Source: an uncultured Pelagimonas sp. (lineage in GTDB: Bacteria > Pseudomonadota > Alphaproteobacteria > Rhodobacterales > Rhodobacteraceae). From it: a DNA stretch of 64,000 nucleotides. The notes beneath the pieces were generated by a model. That model saw nothing but the letters and a program-made list of their open reading frames with translations. It was not told the origin of the DNA and did no database searches. The stretch covers positions 186,001-250,000 of the forward strand of contig NZ_CANMKO010000008.1 of the NCBI RefSeq assembly GCF_947498515.1, in the 5' to 3' direction. This document shows positions 1-8,973 of this stretch, one piece after another (the first letter of the stretch is position 1; every line of letters begins with the position of its first letter). The position numbers were made by a program, and so were the translations under genes.

Positions 1-237
1 CATGCCGATCAGAACATCTGTATTGTCAGAACCGGCCATGGTGTCATCACCTTCGGACCCGCTTTCGATCAAACCCATCTGCTCAAATAGCGACCCGGTT
101 TGGCTATCTGCCTCGGCAGTCGTACTTTCTTGAGTATGGTCATCCTCATCGGACACTTCGTCTTCTGGCATGGTCGTGCTGACCACAACAACAGAGCCGA
201 GAGCCATCATCCCAAGAAGACCAGCAAGAAAGAACAT
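1..237 (-). CDS. Secreted/membrane-anchored RTX-like protein (N-terminal part, runs off the window)
   Basis: A minus-strand reading frame opens with ATG at 237 and stays open for 79 codons to the window edge, so only the N-terminus is visible. Residues 2-20 are hydrophobic (a signal or anchor segment). An acidic, Asp/Glu/Ser/Thr-rich linker follows. Around residues 60-79 there is a GDDTMAGSDNTDVLIGM stretch that resembles the start of haemolysin-type calcium-binding repeats (GGxGxDxLx). The rest of the gene is outside the window, so function cannot be assigned. An exported calcium-binding repeat protein is an inference from the motif alone. Confidence 0.6.
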   Translation of the reverse strand, partial: MFFLAGLLGMMALGSVVVVSTTMPEDEVSDEDDHTQESTTAEADSQTGSLFEQMGLIESGSEGDDTMAGSDNTDVLIGM

Positions 238-371
238 CGTATCAAACCTCACACGGAGCCATCTGGAATATCCCAGATTGTATCGGCTCATTCAACGAAA
301 TTCACACTCTGTGGTTAACACGTACCTTCTGAAAAGCATGGCAATTTCATCAATTTGGTGTTCCTAGCAGT

Positions 372-953
372 TTAAGCATAGCGGCGCTCTCGGGGCCAGG
401 GAACAGGTTGTGTTGCATATGATACATATAGGGGATGACGCGGGTGGCCCTCTTTGGTCAAACCGAGATGGTGCACATCTCCCGTCAACTCGGGCGCAAC
501 CTTTGCCCCCTGCCCCAGCAAGGCCCCATGCGTTCCCCACCCGGCAATCGTCATCGCACAGCACCCGGACCAATCACGTAACAATGCAGCGTTTTCTGGC
601 CCTTCGGGATCGGCGGCCTTGCGCAAATCCGTCGGCAAGGTTGCGCGATAGGCAAACAGATTGGCAATCCGCAGCCCACCAAACCCCAATTGCATGGCGC
701 GCCGCTGACATCGTTCAATCGTCGGATCGTTCTTTTCTTCGGTCGCGGTTGACGGGTTGAGCATCACAAACATCAACTCGGGTCCTGCCGCCCAAACCCG
801 CCGCAACCCATAGCGATAGGTCTCGCAGGGCGAATAAAAAGCGGTGCTGCGCTGGCTGTCTTGGTCGGCATGGCGTTCGATCATATCGGCAAGCTGCCCA
901 ATGCGCGGCAGAGGTTCAAGACCCGTTGACAGTTTGGAGATCATGAGGCCCAT
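372..953 (-). CDS. DUF1643 domain-containing protein
   Basis: The 193-residue protein has the hallmark of the DUF1643 family: a YRYGLRRVW stretch near residue 46, then MFVMLNPSTATEEKNDPT and an RCQRRAMQLGFGGLRIANLF segment. The biochemical role of the family is not established. The first ATG is at 953. An internal Met (MIERHAD, about residue 24) would also fit, because family members often begin close to that point. It is divergent from the dehydratase at 983, with about 30 bp between starts. The sequence shows no signal peptide or membrane segment, so it is probably cytoplasmic. Confidence 0.8.
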   Translation of the reverse strand: MGLMISKLSTGLEPLPRIGQLADMIERHADQDSQRSTAFYSPCETYRYGLRRVWAAGPELMFVMLNPSTATEEKNDPTIERCQRRAMQLGFGGLRIANLFAYRATLPTDLRKAADPEGPENAALLRDWSGCCAMTIAGWGTHGALLGQGAKVAPELTGDVHHLGLTKEGHPRHPLYVSYATQPVPWPRERRYA

Positions 954-982
954 TAACGACGCGAGAATAGCAGGACAAAGCC

Positions 983-1954
983 ATGAATTTTGACATGATC
1001 ACCGCCGCCGCCGCGCGGGTCCAAGGCCATGTGCGCCGCACACCATTGTTGTCATCCCCGGCGCTGGACGCCATCGCTGGCAAGCGCATTTTGGTCAAAG
1101 CGGAATGCCTGCAACACACCGGAAGCTTCAAATACCGTGGTGGCTGGTCCGCCGTTTCGGCGCTAGATGAAGAAACCCGCAAAAAGGGTGTGATCGCCTT
1201 TTCGTCGGGCAACCACGCGCAAGGTATCGCCGCCGCTGCCCGTGCCTTTGGCATCCCTGCGGTGATTATCATGCCCGCCGACGCCCCCGCCCTCAAAATC
1301 GAAGGCACCAAGATGCTTGGCGGCGAGGTGGTTTTGTATGATCGTGCGGCGCGGGAATGCCGCGAAACCATTGGCAAAAATCTTGCCAAAGAGCGTGGTC
1401 TCACCTTGATCAAACCCTTTGACGAACCCGAAGTGATCGCCGGGCAAGGCACCTGTGGATTGGAAATCGCAGAGCAAGCGGCAGAGTTGGGTGTCACAAA
1501 GGCCGATGTTTTGGTGTGTTGCGGTGGAGGCGGCCTCACCTCCGGGATCGCGCTTGCGCTCGCGGCCACGGCTCCGGGCATGCGCGTTCACCCCGCCGAA
1601 CCCGAAGGCTACGACGATGTGGCGCGATCCTTGCAGAGCGGCACGCGGGAACGCAATGCCACAGAAGCCGGGGGGTTGTGTGACGCCATCCTCACACCGA
1701 TGCCCGGCGAGATCACCTTTCCGATCATGTCGCGCCTCTGTGGTCCCGGATTGGTGGCCAGCGAAGCCGAAGCTCAAAAGGCCATGGCGTTAGCATTTCG
1801 CCATCTCAAGGTGGTCTCCGAACCCGGAGGAGCCATTGCGCTGGCCTGCGCGTTGTTTCACGCCCAAGAGATCGAAAGCGACACGATCATCGCCACGATT
1901 TCCGGTGGAAATGTTGATCCCGAGACCTTCGCACGCGCGCTACAAACGCTCTAG
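983..1954 (+). CDS. Threonine/serine dehydratase-like PLP enzyme
   Basis: This is a 323-residue fold-type II PLP enzyme. The Schiff-base lysine lies in HTGSFKYRGG (about residue 51), and the phosphate-binding glycine loop is CCGGGGLTSG (about residue 178). The SGNHAQG motif around residue 75 contacts the substrate carboxylate. The protein lacks the C-terminal ACT domains of biosynthetic IlvA, so it resembles catabolic threonine ammonia-lyase, serine racemase or hydroxyaspartate dehydratase; substrate choice among these is open. An AGGA ribosome site lies 7 nt before the ATG. The 3' end converges with the Trm112 gene, 14 bp apart. Confidence 0.88.
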   Translation: MNFDMITAAAARVQGHVRRTPLLSSPALDAIAGKRILVKAECLQHTGSFKYRGGWSAVSALDEETRKKGVIAFSSGNHAQGIAAAARAFGIPAVIIMPADAPALKIEGTKMLGGEVVLYDRAARECRETIGKNLAKERGLTLIKPFDEPEVIAGQGTCGLEIAEQAAELGVTKADVLVCCGGGGLTSGIALALAATAPGMRVHPAEPEGYDDVARSLQSGTRERNATEAGGLCDAILTPMPGEITFPIMSRLCGPGLVASEAEAQKAMALAFRHLKVVSEPGGAIALACALFHAQEIESDTIIATISGGNVDPETFARALQTL

Positions 1955-1968
1955 AAAAAGCGGCGCGT

Positions 1969-2154
1969 TTAGTCGTCCAACTGGCGCGCTTCGTCAACCA
2001 ACATCACCGGAATGCCATCGCGGATCGGGAAAGCCAGTTTGGCCGCGCGGCTCACAAGCTCTTGCTTATCCGCGTCGTAGGTCAAGCCGCCTTGCGTCAC
2101 AGGGCAAATCAGCGCTTCTAACATGCGGCGGTCAATTGTGGTGTTGGGGCTCAT
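1969..2154 (-). CDS. Trm112 family protein (YcaR-like)
   Basis: A 61-residue protein with [16 protein letters not shown] at the N-terminus and the [18 protein letters not shown] core that defines the bacterial Trm112/YcaR family. Eukaryotic and archaeal homologues activate methyltransferases; the role of the bacterial forms is poorly known. Only one of the zinc-ligand cysteines seen in other members is present, so metal binding is doubtful. Its start overlaps the end of the upstream LON-like gene by 4 bp, which points to translational coupling in a three-gene operon with the thioredoxin/TPR gene. Confidence 0.85.
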   Translation of the reverse strand: MSPNTTIDRRMLEALICPVTQGGLTYDADKQELVSRAAKLAFPIRDGIPVMLVDEARQLDD

Positions 2155-2792
2155 TGAATCAAATCCTCTTCTCCGCCACGCAGAGAATATTCTATCAGTG
2201 TTACAAGGGTTTCGCGGCGGGTCGTCAAAGACGGAGCCTCTAACAAGGCTTGCCGGTCCTCCGGGCTTAGGTCCAGCAACATCGACAAGGAATTGATCAA
2301 CAATTCATCATCTGCCTCTTTCAGGGTCGGCCAATCAACCGACAGTTCCTGAACATCGAAATAACGTTCCAACAAGCTCATAAAACCACGGCGATCAAAA
2401 CCACGATCCGCCTCTGCGTCTTCACGATCCCGCTCAAACCCATCCCAAGAAACGCGACAGCGCCGGTAGGGTTGAAAGCCCTCAAGTTCTTCGACTACGC
2501 GATAGCGGGAAATGCCCGACAGGGTAATCATATATCGCCCGTCTTCGGTTTCCGAAAACTGGGTGATCCGCCCGGCACAGCCGATGCTATGAAGACGCGG
2601 TTCTTGGGACTCTGGGGTTGGACAGGGTTGGATCATGCCAATCAACCGCGTGTCAGATTTCAACGCATCATCCAGCATCGCAAGATAGCGCGGTTCAAAT
2701 ATATGCAACGGCAACCGCGCCCGGGGCAACATCAATGCACCCGGAAGCGGAAAGACCGGTAAGGTCTGAGGCAGGTCTTTGAGACGTGTCAT
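2151..2792 (-). CDS. LON peptidase substrate-binding domain protein
   Basis: A 213-residue protein made almost entirely of a LON N-terminal (LAN) domain: [29 protein letters not shown] near the start, then IGCAGRI and the [11 protein letters not shown] strand. It has no AAA+ ATPase or protease domain, so it is not Lon itself; the stand-alone LAN family is thought to bind substrates or partners. ATG at 2792 is preferred to a TTG nine bases upstream. It sits 28 bp downstream of the thioredoxin/TPR gene and overlaps the Trm112 gene, so the three are probably co-transcribed. Confidence 0.87.
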   Translation of the reverse strand: MTRLKDLPQTLPVFPLPGALMLPRARLPLHIFEPRYLAMLDDALKSDTRLIGMIQPCPTPESQEPRLHSIGCAGRITQFSETEDGRYMITLSGISRYRVVEELEGFQPYRRCRVSWDGFERDREDAEADRGFDRRGFMSLLERYFDVQELSVDWPTLKEADDELLINSLSMLLDLSPEDRQALLEAPSLTTRRETLVTLIEYSLRGGEEDLIQ

Positions 2793-2819
2793 ACCAATCA
2801 ATCTAGCGCAGGCACGGCG

Positions 2820-3731
2820 TTAGGCAAAGATCATCGAGCTTAGCTTGCGCCGACCGTTCAAAACCACCGGGTCGTTAGGCTTGAGCGCATCAAAGATTGT
2901 GAACAATTGAGCCTTGGCCGCCCCGTCATTCCATTCGCGATCACGACGGAACAATTCCAACAACTGCGCGACGGCGTTTTCGGCATCGCCATTGGCATGC
3001 AACGCCTGAGCAAGGTCAAAACGCGCCTGATGATTGTCCGGCTCGGCCTCAACCTGCGCACTCAACTCGGCCACAGGGCCGGCATCAGCGGCCTGTTTGG
3101 CCAGCTCAAGCTGCGCATGGGCGGCTTCAAGCTCGGGTGCATTGGATATTTCGGCAGGCGCGCCATTCAGGATCGCTTCGGCCTGATCGAGATCATCCAG
3201 CGCCAGATGCGCTTGAACCATGCCCGCATAGGCGCGCGCATTATTGGCATCTTCGCCAAGGATGGCCGCATATGTCTGGGCCGCATCCGACGCTTCGCCG
3301 GCTTCCAGCATTTCGTCCGCTGCATCCAATGCAGCATCAAGACCACCGGAGGCATCCCCGCCACCGGCTTCAACCACACGCTCAACAAAGGCTTTGATCT
3401 CAGACTCAGGCACCGCGCCTTGGAAACCATCAACAGGCTGCCCCTGCCAAAAGGCATAGACCGTCGGGATTGACTGAATTTGCAACTGACCGGCGATCAT
3501 CTGTGCCTCATCGACATTGATCTTGGCCATTTTGACCGCGCCATTTGCCGCCGTCACCGCCGCCTCAAGCTGGGGCCCAAGCGTTTTGCACGGGCCACAC
3601 CAAGGGGCCCAGAAATCAACGATGACCGGGGTCTCCATCGAGGCATCAACAACCTCTTTCATGAAGTCCGCTTCGGTCACATCCTTGATCAAGTCACCCG
3701 CCACAGGTGCGGCGCCACCCAGTTCCAACAT
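2820..3731 (-). CDS. Thioredoxin-TPR co-chaperone-like protein (CnoX/YbbN type)
   Basis: A 303-residue two-domain protein. Residues about 20-125 form a thioredoxin fold with an intact WCGPC active site near residue 45 and a SIPTVYAF cis-proline segment. The rest is helical with alanine-rich TPR-like repeats. This matches the CnoX/YbbN family of redox-regulated holdases that hand unfolded proteins to GroEL or DnaK. E. coli CnoX lacks the second active-site cysteine, whereas this protein retains both and may have true oxidoreductase activity, as reported for alphaproteobacterial homologues. A GGAGG site precedes the ATG. It is the first gene of the operon with the LON-like and Trm112 genes. Confidence 0.88.
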   Translation of the reverse strand: MLELGGAAPVAGDLIKDVTEADFMKEVVDASMETPVIVDFWAPWCGPCKTLGPQLEAAVTAANGAVKMAKINVDEAQMIAGQLQIQSIPTVYAFWQGQPVDGFQGAVPESEIKAFVERVVEAGGGDASGGLDAALDAADEMLEAGEASDAAQTYAAILGEDANNARAYAGMVQAHLALDDLDQAEAILNGAPAEISNAPELEAAHAQLELAKQAADAGPVAELSAQVEAEPDNHQARFDLAQALHANGDAENAVAQLLELFRRDREWNDGAAKAQLFTIFDALKPNDPVVLNGRRKLSSMIFA

Positions 3732-4413
3732 AATTTTATCCTCCGCCAGTTGCGGTTGCGTTGCATGCTAGATGGCGCAGGACGGAGTTGGTTGCAAGGG
3801 TTGGAGCACCGCACCCCACCTTAAAGCCCCGACAAGCGTGTTTGAAATTTCCAAAAGGTAACCGAGGATGGCCCGTGTCATTCTGGACTGGGGGAACAAT
3901 TGCGCCTCATCTGGGTGATGAAAAAAACGTCGGCACAGTCCATGGAAGCGCTGTAAAAGGCCAGCATCTACTCAGCCGGTTCCAATTGGCCGGCTTGCCC
4001 TCAAGCTCCTGAGGTCCTGATGGGTCGCGATAATAATTTTTCACGGCCAATCTTCTGGTCAGGCCGGTGGCTCGGCTTCCAACGATAGGGTCCCTGAACA
4101 CATGCAAAGCGAAGTTTTAACCCCGCTCTACTGTGGAGAGCACCGCGCCATCCTTTCTTATTGGTCTAAAATGCGGATTGGGTCATGCCCTAACTGGCCG
4201 ATCCTATCCCGTTTCCCGATAAATTCTACATTGGGCCTCATCCTTCGATCTTGTCGAAGTCTTCCGGTTCTAAGAAATCGAAGAACTACCCCTATGAGAA
4301 ACACGGCTTGCTTAAAAGCCGAACTTGATCGTCTTGATTGGGTGAGGTCCACGTGAACGTTTGCCCCAATGAGAGAGATCTTTTCTAGCCCGGTTTAGGT
4401 GTTCGAGGGATAA
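3732..4413. other. Long intergenic region with no supported gene
   Basis: About 680 bp between the thioredoxin/TPR promoter and the nqrF terminator hold no open frame that looks like protein. The short ORFs here (up to about 84 codons) have no recognisable motif, no ribosome site and erratic composition. The base composition is visibly lower in GC than the flanking genes. A small inverted repeat, AGCCGG..CCGGCT enclosing CCAATTGG, lies at about 3973-3994. The stretch could be a decayed gene or hold a small RNA; nothing in the sequence decides this. Confidence 0.5.
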
Positions 4414-4444
4414 CAAAAAAGGGGGCCGAAACCGCCCCCCTTTC
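4414..4444 (-). terminator. Intrinsic terminator of the nqr operon
   Basis: A GGGGGC / GCCCCC stem with a 7-nt loop lies about 20-50 bp downstream of the nqrF stop. Read on the minus strand it is followed by a TTTTTTGTT run, as expected for Rho-independent termination of nqrABCDEF. Confidence 0.85.
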
Positions 4445-4463
4445 CAACGTCTTAAACCCGTGA

Positions 4464-5687
4464 TCAGCCGCCGAAATCGTCTAGCATGATGTCTTCGCGA
4501 TCTACGCCAAGTTCCAACAACATGTTGATGACTGAGCTGTTCATGATCGGCGGGCCACACATGTAGAATTCGCAATCCTCGGGGGCCGGGTGGTTCTTGA
4601 GGTACTCTTCGTAAAGAATATTGTGGATGAAGCCGGTATAGCCATCCCAATCATCCTCAGGCATGGCATCGGATAGGGCCACGTGCCAAGTGAAGTTGGG
4701 GAATTCCTTGGCCAGCTCGTCGAAGTCTTCAACAAAGAACATCTCACGCTTGGAACGTGCGCCATACCAGAAGGTGATCTTGCGATCTTTGTTCTTCAGA
4801 CGTTTGAGTTGGTCAAAGATGTGGCTGCGCATCGGAGCCATACCCGCGCCACCACCGATGAACACCATCTCTTTTTCGGTTTCACGCGCGAAAAACTCGC
4901 CGAACGGGCCCGAAATGGTCACTTTATCACCCGGCTTCAGGTTGAAGATATAGGACGACATCTGGCCCGCGGGGATACCGGATGATCCGGGTGGTGGGCT
5001 GGCCACACGGACGTTGAGCATGATCATGCCCTTTTCATCCGGGTAGTTGGCCATGGAATAGGCACGTTCGACCGGTTCAGTCACGGTCGACTCATATTGC
5101 CACAGATTAAACTTGTCCCAGTCCTCACGGTACTCTTCTTCGATGTCGAATTCCGTGTATTTCAACTGGTGCTCTGGGGCCTCAATCTGAATATAGCCAC
5201 CGGCGCGGAAGTTCACATCTTCTCCCTCGGGCAGGTCCAAAATCAAGGCCTTGATAAAGGTCGCCACGTTTTCGTTCGAGCGAACCGTGCATTCCCATTT
5301 TTTGACGCCAAAGACCTCTTCGGGAACTTCGATGTTCATGTCCTGTTTGACGGCCACCTGACAAGACAGGCGGTCGCCACAGGCCGCTTCGCGTTTGGTG
5401 ATGTGGCTTTCTTCGGTCGGCAAGATCGACCCGCCGCCCGAATGTACCCGCACACGACACTGCGCACAGGTACCGCCGCCGCCACAGGCCGACGGCACAA
5501 AGAGCTTTTCCGCCGCCAGTGTTTGCAACAGCTTCCCACCGGCCGGAACCGAGATGGTCTTTTCACCGTTGATGGTGATGTCCACATTGCCCGTGCTCAC
5601 AAGTTTGGAGCGCGCGGCCAGAATGATCATCACCAAGGCGATGACGATCAAAGTGAAGAGAAGGACGCCAAGTCCGAAAGTCGCCAT
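4464..5687 (-). CDS. nqrF: Na+-translocating NADH:quinone reductase subunit F
   Basis: NqrF is the electron-input subunit: NADH reduces FAD, then a [2Fe-2S] centre. The 407-residue protein (the usual length) has one N-terminal membrane helix (about residues 4-25). A ferredoxin domain follows with cluster cysteines C68, C74, C77 and C109. The C-terminal half is a ferredoxin-NADP reductase-type module with the FAD motif RAYSMANYP and an NADH motif [12 protein letters not shown], ending in the MLDDFGG tail typical of NqrF. It is the last gene of nqrABCDEF, 15 bp after nqrE. Confidence 0.97.
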   Translation of the reverse strand: MATFGLGVLLFTLIVIALVMIILAARSKLVSTGNVDITINGEKTISVPAGGKLLQTLAAEKLFVPSACGGGGTCAQCRVRVHSGGGSILPTEESHITKREAACGDRLSCQVAVKQDMNIEVPEEVFGVKKWECTVRSNENVATFIKALILDLPEGEDVNFRAGGYIQIEAPEHQLKYTEFDIEEEYREDWDKFNLWQYESTVTEPVERAYSMANYPDEKGMIMLNVRVASPPPGSSGIPAGQMSSYIFNLKPGDKVTISGPFGEFFARETEKEMVFIGGGAGMAPMRSHIFDQLKRLKNKDRKITFWYGARSKREMFFVEDFDELAKEFPNFTWHVALSDAMPEDDWDGYTGFIHNILYEEYLKNHPAPEDCEFYMCGPPIMNSSVINMLLELGVDREDIMLDDFGG

Positions 5688-5702
5688 GTCTAGCCCCTAC
5701 CC

Positions 5703-6311
5703 TTACAGTTTCACGCCGCTAAAGGACATGAAGGCCATCGCCATCAATCCCGCGGTGATGAAGGTGATACCAAGACCCTGCAGCCCATCCGGAATATCGG
5801 AGTATTTCAGCTTTTCGCGCACACCCGCCATAGCGGTGATTGCCAGCGCCCAACCAAAGCCCGAAGACACGCCATAGGTGACGCTTTCGGAAAAGTCATA
5901 GCTGCGTTCAACCATAAACAACGATCCACCCAAGATAGCGCAGTTCACTGTGATCAACGGCAAGAAGACACCCAGCGCGTTGTAAAGCGGTGGGAAATAC
6001 TTATCGAGAACCATTTCCAAGATCTGCACCAGCGCGGCAATCACACCGATATAGCTGATCAACCCCAAGAAGGTCAGGTCCACATCCGGAAAGCCAGCCC
6101 AAGCCAGCGCACCGGGTGCCAAGAGATAGGTCAGGATCAAATTGTTGGCGGGCACAGTGATCGCCTGAACGATCATCACCGAGATACCAAGACCCATGGC
6201 CGTTGGGATCTTCTTGGAGACCGCCAGAAAAGTACACATCCCCAGAAAGAAGGACAGCGCAAGGTTTTCGACGAAGATCGCCTTGACCGCGAGAGAAAGG
6301 AGGTCTTCCAT
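5703..6311 (-). CDS. nqrE: Na+-NQR subunit E
   Basis: A 202-residue, six-helix integral membrane subunit of the sodium-pumping NADH:quinone reductase, homologous to RnfA. It begins [19 protein letters not shown] as in other NqrE proteins. The short cysteine-containing segments at the membrane centre, which together with NqrD bind an iron centre, are present (MCTFLAV near residue 25 and NCAILGG near residue 120). Its start codon overlaps the nqrD stop by one base, indicating translational coupling. Confidence 0.97.
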   Translation of the reverse strand: MEDLLSLAVKAIFVENLALSFFLGMCTFLAVSKKIPTAMGLGISVMIVQAITVPANNLILTYLLAPGALAWAGFPDVDLTFLGLISYIGVIAALVQILEMVLDKYFPPLYNALGVFLPLITVNCAILGGSLFMVERSYDFSESVTYGVSSGFGWALAITAMAGVREKLKYSDIPDGLQGLGITFITAGLMAMAFMSFSGVKL

Positions 6312-6964
6312 CAGTGCGTCTCCACCGTCTGGATCTTGTATTCACGTTCTTCGACCTGTGCGGGCTTCCACGCCCGGATGGCCCAGATCAACAGGCCAAT
6401 CACGAAGAATGCCGAAGGAGGCAGCAGCAGCAAGCCGTTAGGCAGATACCAGCCACCGTTGTTCACGGTCTCGAGCACCGTGATGCCGAACAAAGAGCCC
6501 GAGCCGAACAATTCACGGATGAAGGACACCACCATAAGCAGCGCGCCATAACCCAGCCCGTTGCCGACACCGTCGACAAAGCTGGCCATTGGCGGGTTCT
6601 TCATCGCAAAGGCCTCGGCGCGGCCCATCACGATACAGTTGGTGATGATCAGGCCAACAAAGACCGACAGGGTCTTGGAAATCTCATAGGCATAAGCCTT
6701 GAGCACCTGATCAACCAAGATCACCAGCGACGCGATAATCACCATCTGAACGATGATACGGATCGAGTTCGGGATTTGGTTGCGCAGGATCGAGATGAAC
6801 ATCGACGAAAATGCCGTAACCAAAGTCACCGCGATGGCCATAACAAAGGCCACTTTCATTGATGACGTCACCGCCAGCGCCGAACAAATGCCCAGCACCT
6901 GAAGCGTGATCGGGTTGTTGTCGACCAACGGGTCAATCAGTTGGGACCGGTATGTCTGTGCCAT
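6311..6964 (-). CDS. nqrD: Na+-NQR subunit D
   Basis: A 217-residue membrane subunit, partner of NqrE and homologue of RnfE. The typical [21 protein letters not shown]-terminus and the [18 protein letters not shown] segment carrying a conserved cysteine are intact; together with NqrE this forms the intramembrane iron site. Six hydrophobic helices are visible. It overlaps its neighbours nqrC and nqrE by one base on each side, so the three are translated as a coupled block. Confidence 0.97.
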   Translation of the reverse strand: MAQTYRSQLIDPLVDNNPITLQVLGICSALAVTSSMKVAFVMAIAVTLVTAFSSMFISILRNQIPNSIRIIVQMVIIASLVILVDQVLKAYAYEISKTLSVFVGLIITNCIVMGRAEAFAMKNPPMASFVDGVGNGLGYGALLMVVSFIRELFGSGSLFGITVLETVNNGGWYLPNGLLLLPPSAFFVIGLLIWAIRAWKPAQVEEREYKIQTVETH

Positions 6965-7776
6965 TAGCCTGCCTCTCCTGCCTTCAGTCGTTCCAGAAAG
7001 GCACCGTAACCGGCTTCGCCCATCCAGAAGCGTACAAGGTTATCCACTCCAACGGTGGTCAGCGTTGCGCCGGCCAGCGCGTCAATATGGTGCTCAGCCC
7101 CGGCAGGCGGAGCGGCCTTGGCGACGGTAATCGCGAGCGCGCCATCTTCGGAGAACAGCTGCTTGCCGTTCCACAGTGCTTTCCAACGTGGGTTGTCCAC
7201 CTCGGCACCAAGGCCGGGGGTTTCGCCGTGCTGATAGAATTGCAGGCCAAAGATGTCGTTGCCGTTCTCTTCCAAGGCGATAAAGCCATAGAGCGTCGAC
7301 CACAGCCCGTAGCCTTCGATCGGCAAGATGACTTTGTCCAACGCGCCGGTTTCGTCGCGCAGCAGATACACCATGCGATAGGCTTGCATCTGGCCGCCCA
7401 ATCCGGCGGGATCGTCCTCAAGCACACGCATCACCGACGCATCGCCGCTGGCGGCCAGCGCGTCAAAGGTGTCGATATCGAATTGGTCGGAATACTCTGC
7501 AGTTGCCAAATCCAGCACATGCGGCTCGAAGGCGGCAAAGGCCTCGGCGACAGGCACCTCGGGGTTATATACCCCGGCAACCTGCAGGATGTTCACCCGT
7601 TTGTCGTTGAGCTGGTTGGCCTCTTGCACCGGACGCAGGGCGACAGCGGCGGCGGACACCACCATGGACGCCACCAGACATAGAGTCACTGCAACGAAGA
7701 TCGTCTTGCCGACACTGTCAGGCGGGGCATCTAGGAAACGGCGCAGAACGCCTTTATTTTCAGTTGCTTCAGGCAT
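6964..7776 (-). CDS. nqrC: Na+-NQR subunit C (covalent FMN subunit)
   Basis: NqrC carries a covalently bound FMN. The 270-residue protein has one N-terminal helix (about residues 27-50) and a periplasmic FMN-binding domain. The flavinylation site reads [10 protein letters not shown] near residue 231: the acceptor threonine is there, but the small residue before GAT is Ala, where characterised NqrC proteins have Ser (DGLSGAT). I chose ATG 7776, which overlaps the nqrB stop by 8 bp. A longer frame up to 7824 would add 16 residues not typical of the family. Confidence 0.95.
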   Translation of the reverse strand: MPEATENKGVLRRFLDAPPDSVGKTIFVAVTLCLVASMVVSAAAVALRPVQEANQLNDKRVNILQVAGVYNPEVPVAEAFAAFEPHVLDLATAEYSDQFDIDTFDALAASGDASVMRVLEDDPAGLGGQMQAYRMVYLLRDETGALDKVILPIEGYGLWSTLYGFIALEENGNDIFGLQFYQHGETPGLGAEVDNPRWKALWNGKQLFSEDGALAITVAKAAPPAGAEHHIDALAGATLTTVGVDNLVRFWMGEAGYGAFLERLKAGEAG

Positions 7777-8968
7777 TGCGCTTGGCCCTCCGCTTGATGT
7801 TGGCTTGGACGACAAAATGGTCAATCAGCGGAGCAAAGACGTTGCCGAATAGGATCGCCAGCATCATGCCCTCGGGAAAGGCCGGGTTAACGACGCGGAT
7901 CATCACGACCATGAAGCCGATCAGAGCGCCATAGATAAAGCGGCCCGTATTTGTGTGGCTCGCCGAAACCGGCTCGGTCACCATAAAGACCAAACCAAAG
8001 GCGTAGCCGCCGATGACGAGATGCCAATACCATGGCATTGCGAACATTGGGTTTGTGTCCGACCCGATCCAGTTGAGCAGGCTCGAAAAGGCGATCATCC
8101 CACCAAGACAGCCAACAATCAGACGCCAGTTGGCAATCTTGGTCGCCAAAAGGAACACCATGCCGATCATGATAGCGAGCGTCGAGGTTTCCCCCATGCT
8201 GCCTTGGATGACACCAACAAACGCATCCATCCATTCGATCCCACGCTCGGGCAAAGCGGCAACCCCATCCGCAGCACTTACCGCCAGTGCGGTGGCCCCG
8301 GTAAAGCCATCGACCGGCGTCCAGACCGATTCACCTGACATTTGCGCCGGATAGGCAAAGTATAGGAAGGCGCGGCCAACAAGAGCCGGGTTCAAGAAAT
8401 TCTTGCCGGTACCGCCAAACACTTCTTTGCCGATGACAACGCCAAAGATTATGCCCAAAGCCACCTGCCACAAAGGCGTCGAAGCGGGCAGGATCAGCGT
8501 GTAGAGCATCGAGCTCACCAAGAAGCCCTCGTTCACTTCGTGCTTGCGCACGACCGCAAAGATCACCTCAAAGATGCCACCCGCGACCAGCGTCACGATG
8601 TAAATCGGGAGGAAATACAAAAGCCCGTGCAGCATGTTGGCCACCGGGTTGTTGGCATTAAAGCCAATGCCCAACGTCTCGATAATTGCGGCACGCCAGC
8701 CTGAGTGACCATATTCGGCAATCGCCTGATTGGTCTGCAGACCGGTATTATAAAGACCAAACAGGATCGCGGGCACAGTCGCCAGAACCACATAGGTCAT
8801 GATCCGCTTCATATCCACGTAAGAGCGCGCATGAGGCGCGGCCGTGGTCACCGTTTTGGGCGTATAGATAAAGCTTTCGACCATCTCATAGATGGGGAAA
8901 TACTTTTCATACTTGCCGCCCTTGGTGAAGCTCGGCTCGATTTTGTCGAAGAATGCTCTTAGCCCCAT
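7769..8968 (-). CDS. nqrB: Na+-NQR subunit B (covalent FMN, quinone site)
   Basis: NqrB is the main sodium-translocating subunit, with about ten helices, a second covalent FMN and riboflavin. The 399-residue length is typical. The ApbE target motif DGFTGATAL is present (about residue 220), with acceptor Thr. The glycine-rich FGGTGKNFLNPALVGRAFLYFA segment near residue 190 belongs to the NqrB/RnfD family signature. It starts 5 bp after nqrA and overlaps nqrC. Confidence 0.97.
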   Translation of the reverse strand: MGLRAFFDKIEPSFTKGGKYEKYFPIYEMVESFIYTPKTVTTAAPHARSYVDMKRIMTYVVLATVPAILFGLYNTGLQTNQAIAEYGHSGWRAAIIETLGIGFNANNPVANMLHGLLYFLPIYIVTLVAGGIFEVIFAVVRKHEVNEGFLVSSMLYTLILPASTPLWQVALGIIFGVVIGKEVFGGTGKNFLNPALVGRAFLYFAYPAQMSGESVWTPVDGFTGATALAVSAADGVAALPERGIEWMDAFVGVIQGSMGETSTLAIMIGMVFLLATKIANWRLIVGCLGGMIAFSSLLNWIGSDTNPMFAMPWYWHLVIGGYAFGLVFMVTEPVSASHTNTGRFIYGALIGFMVVMIRVVNPAFPEGMMLAILFGNVFAPLIDHFVVQANIKRRAKRNA

Positions 8969-8973
8969 CGGCC

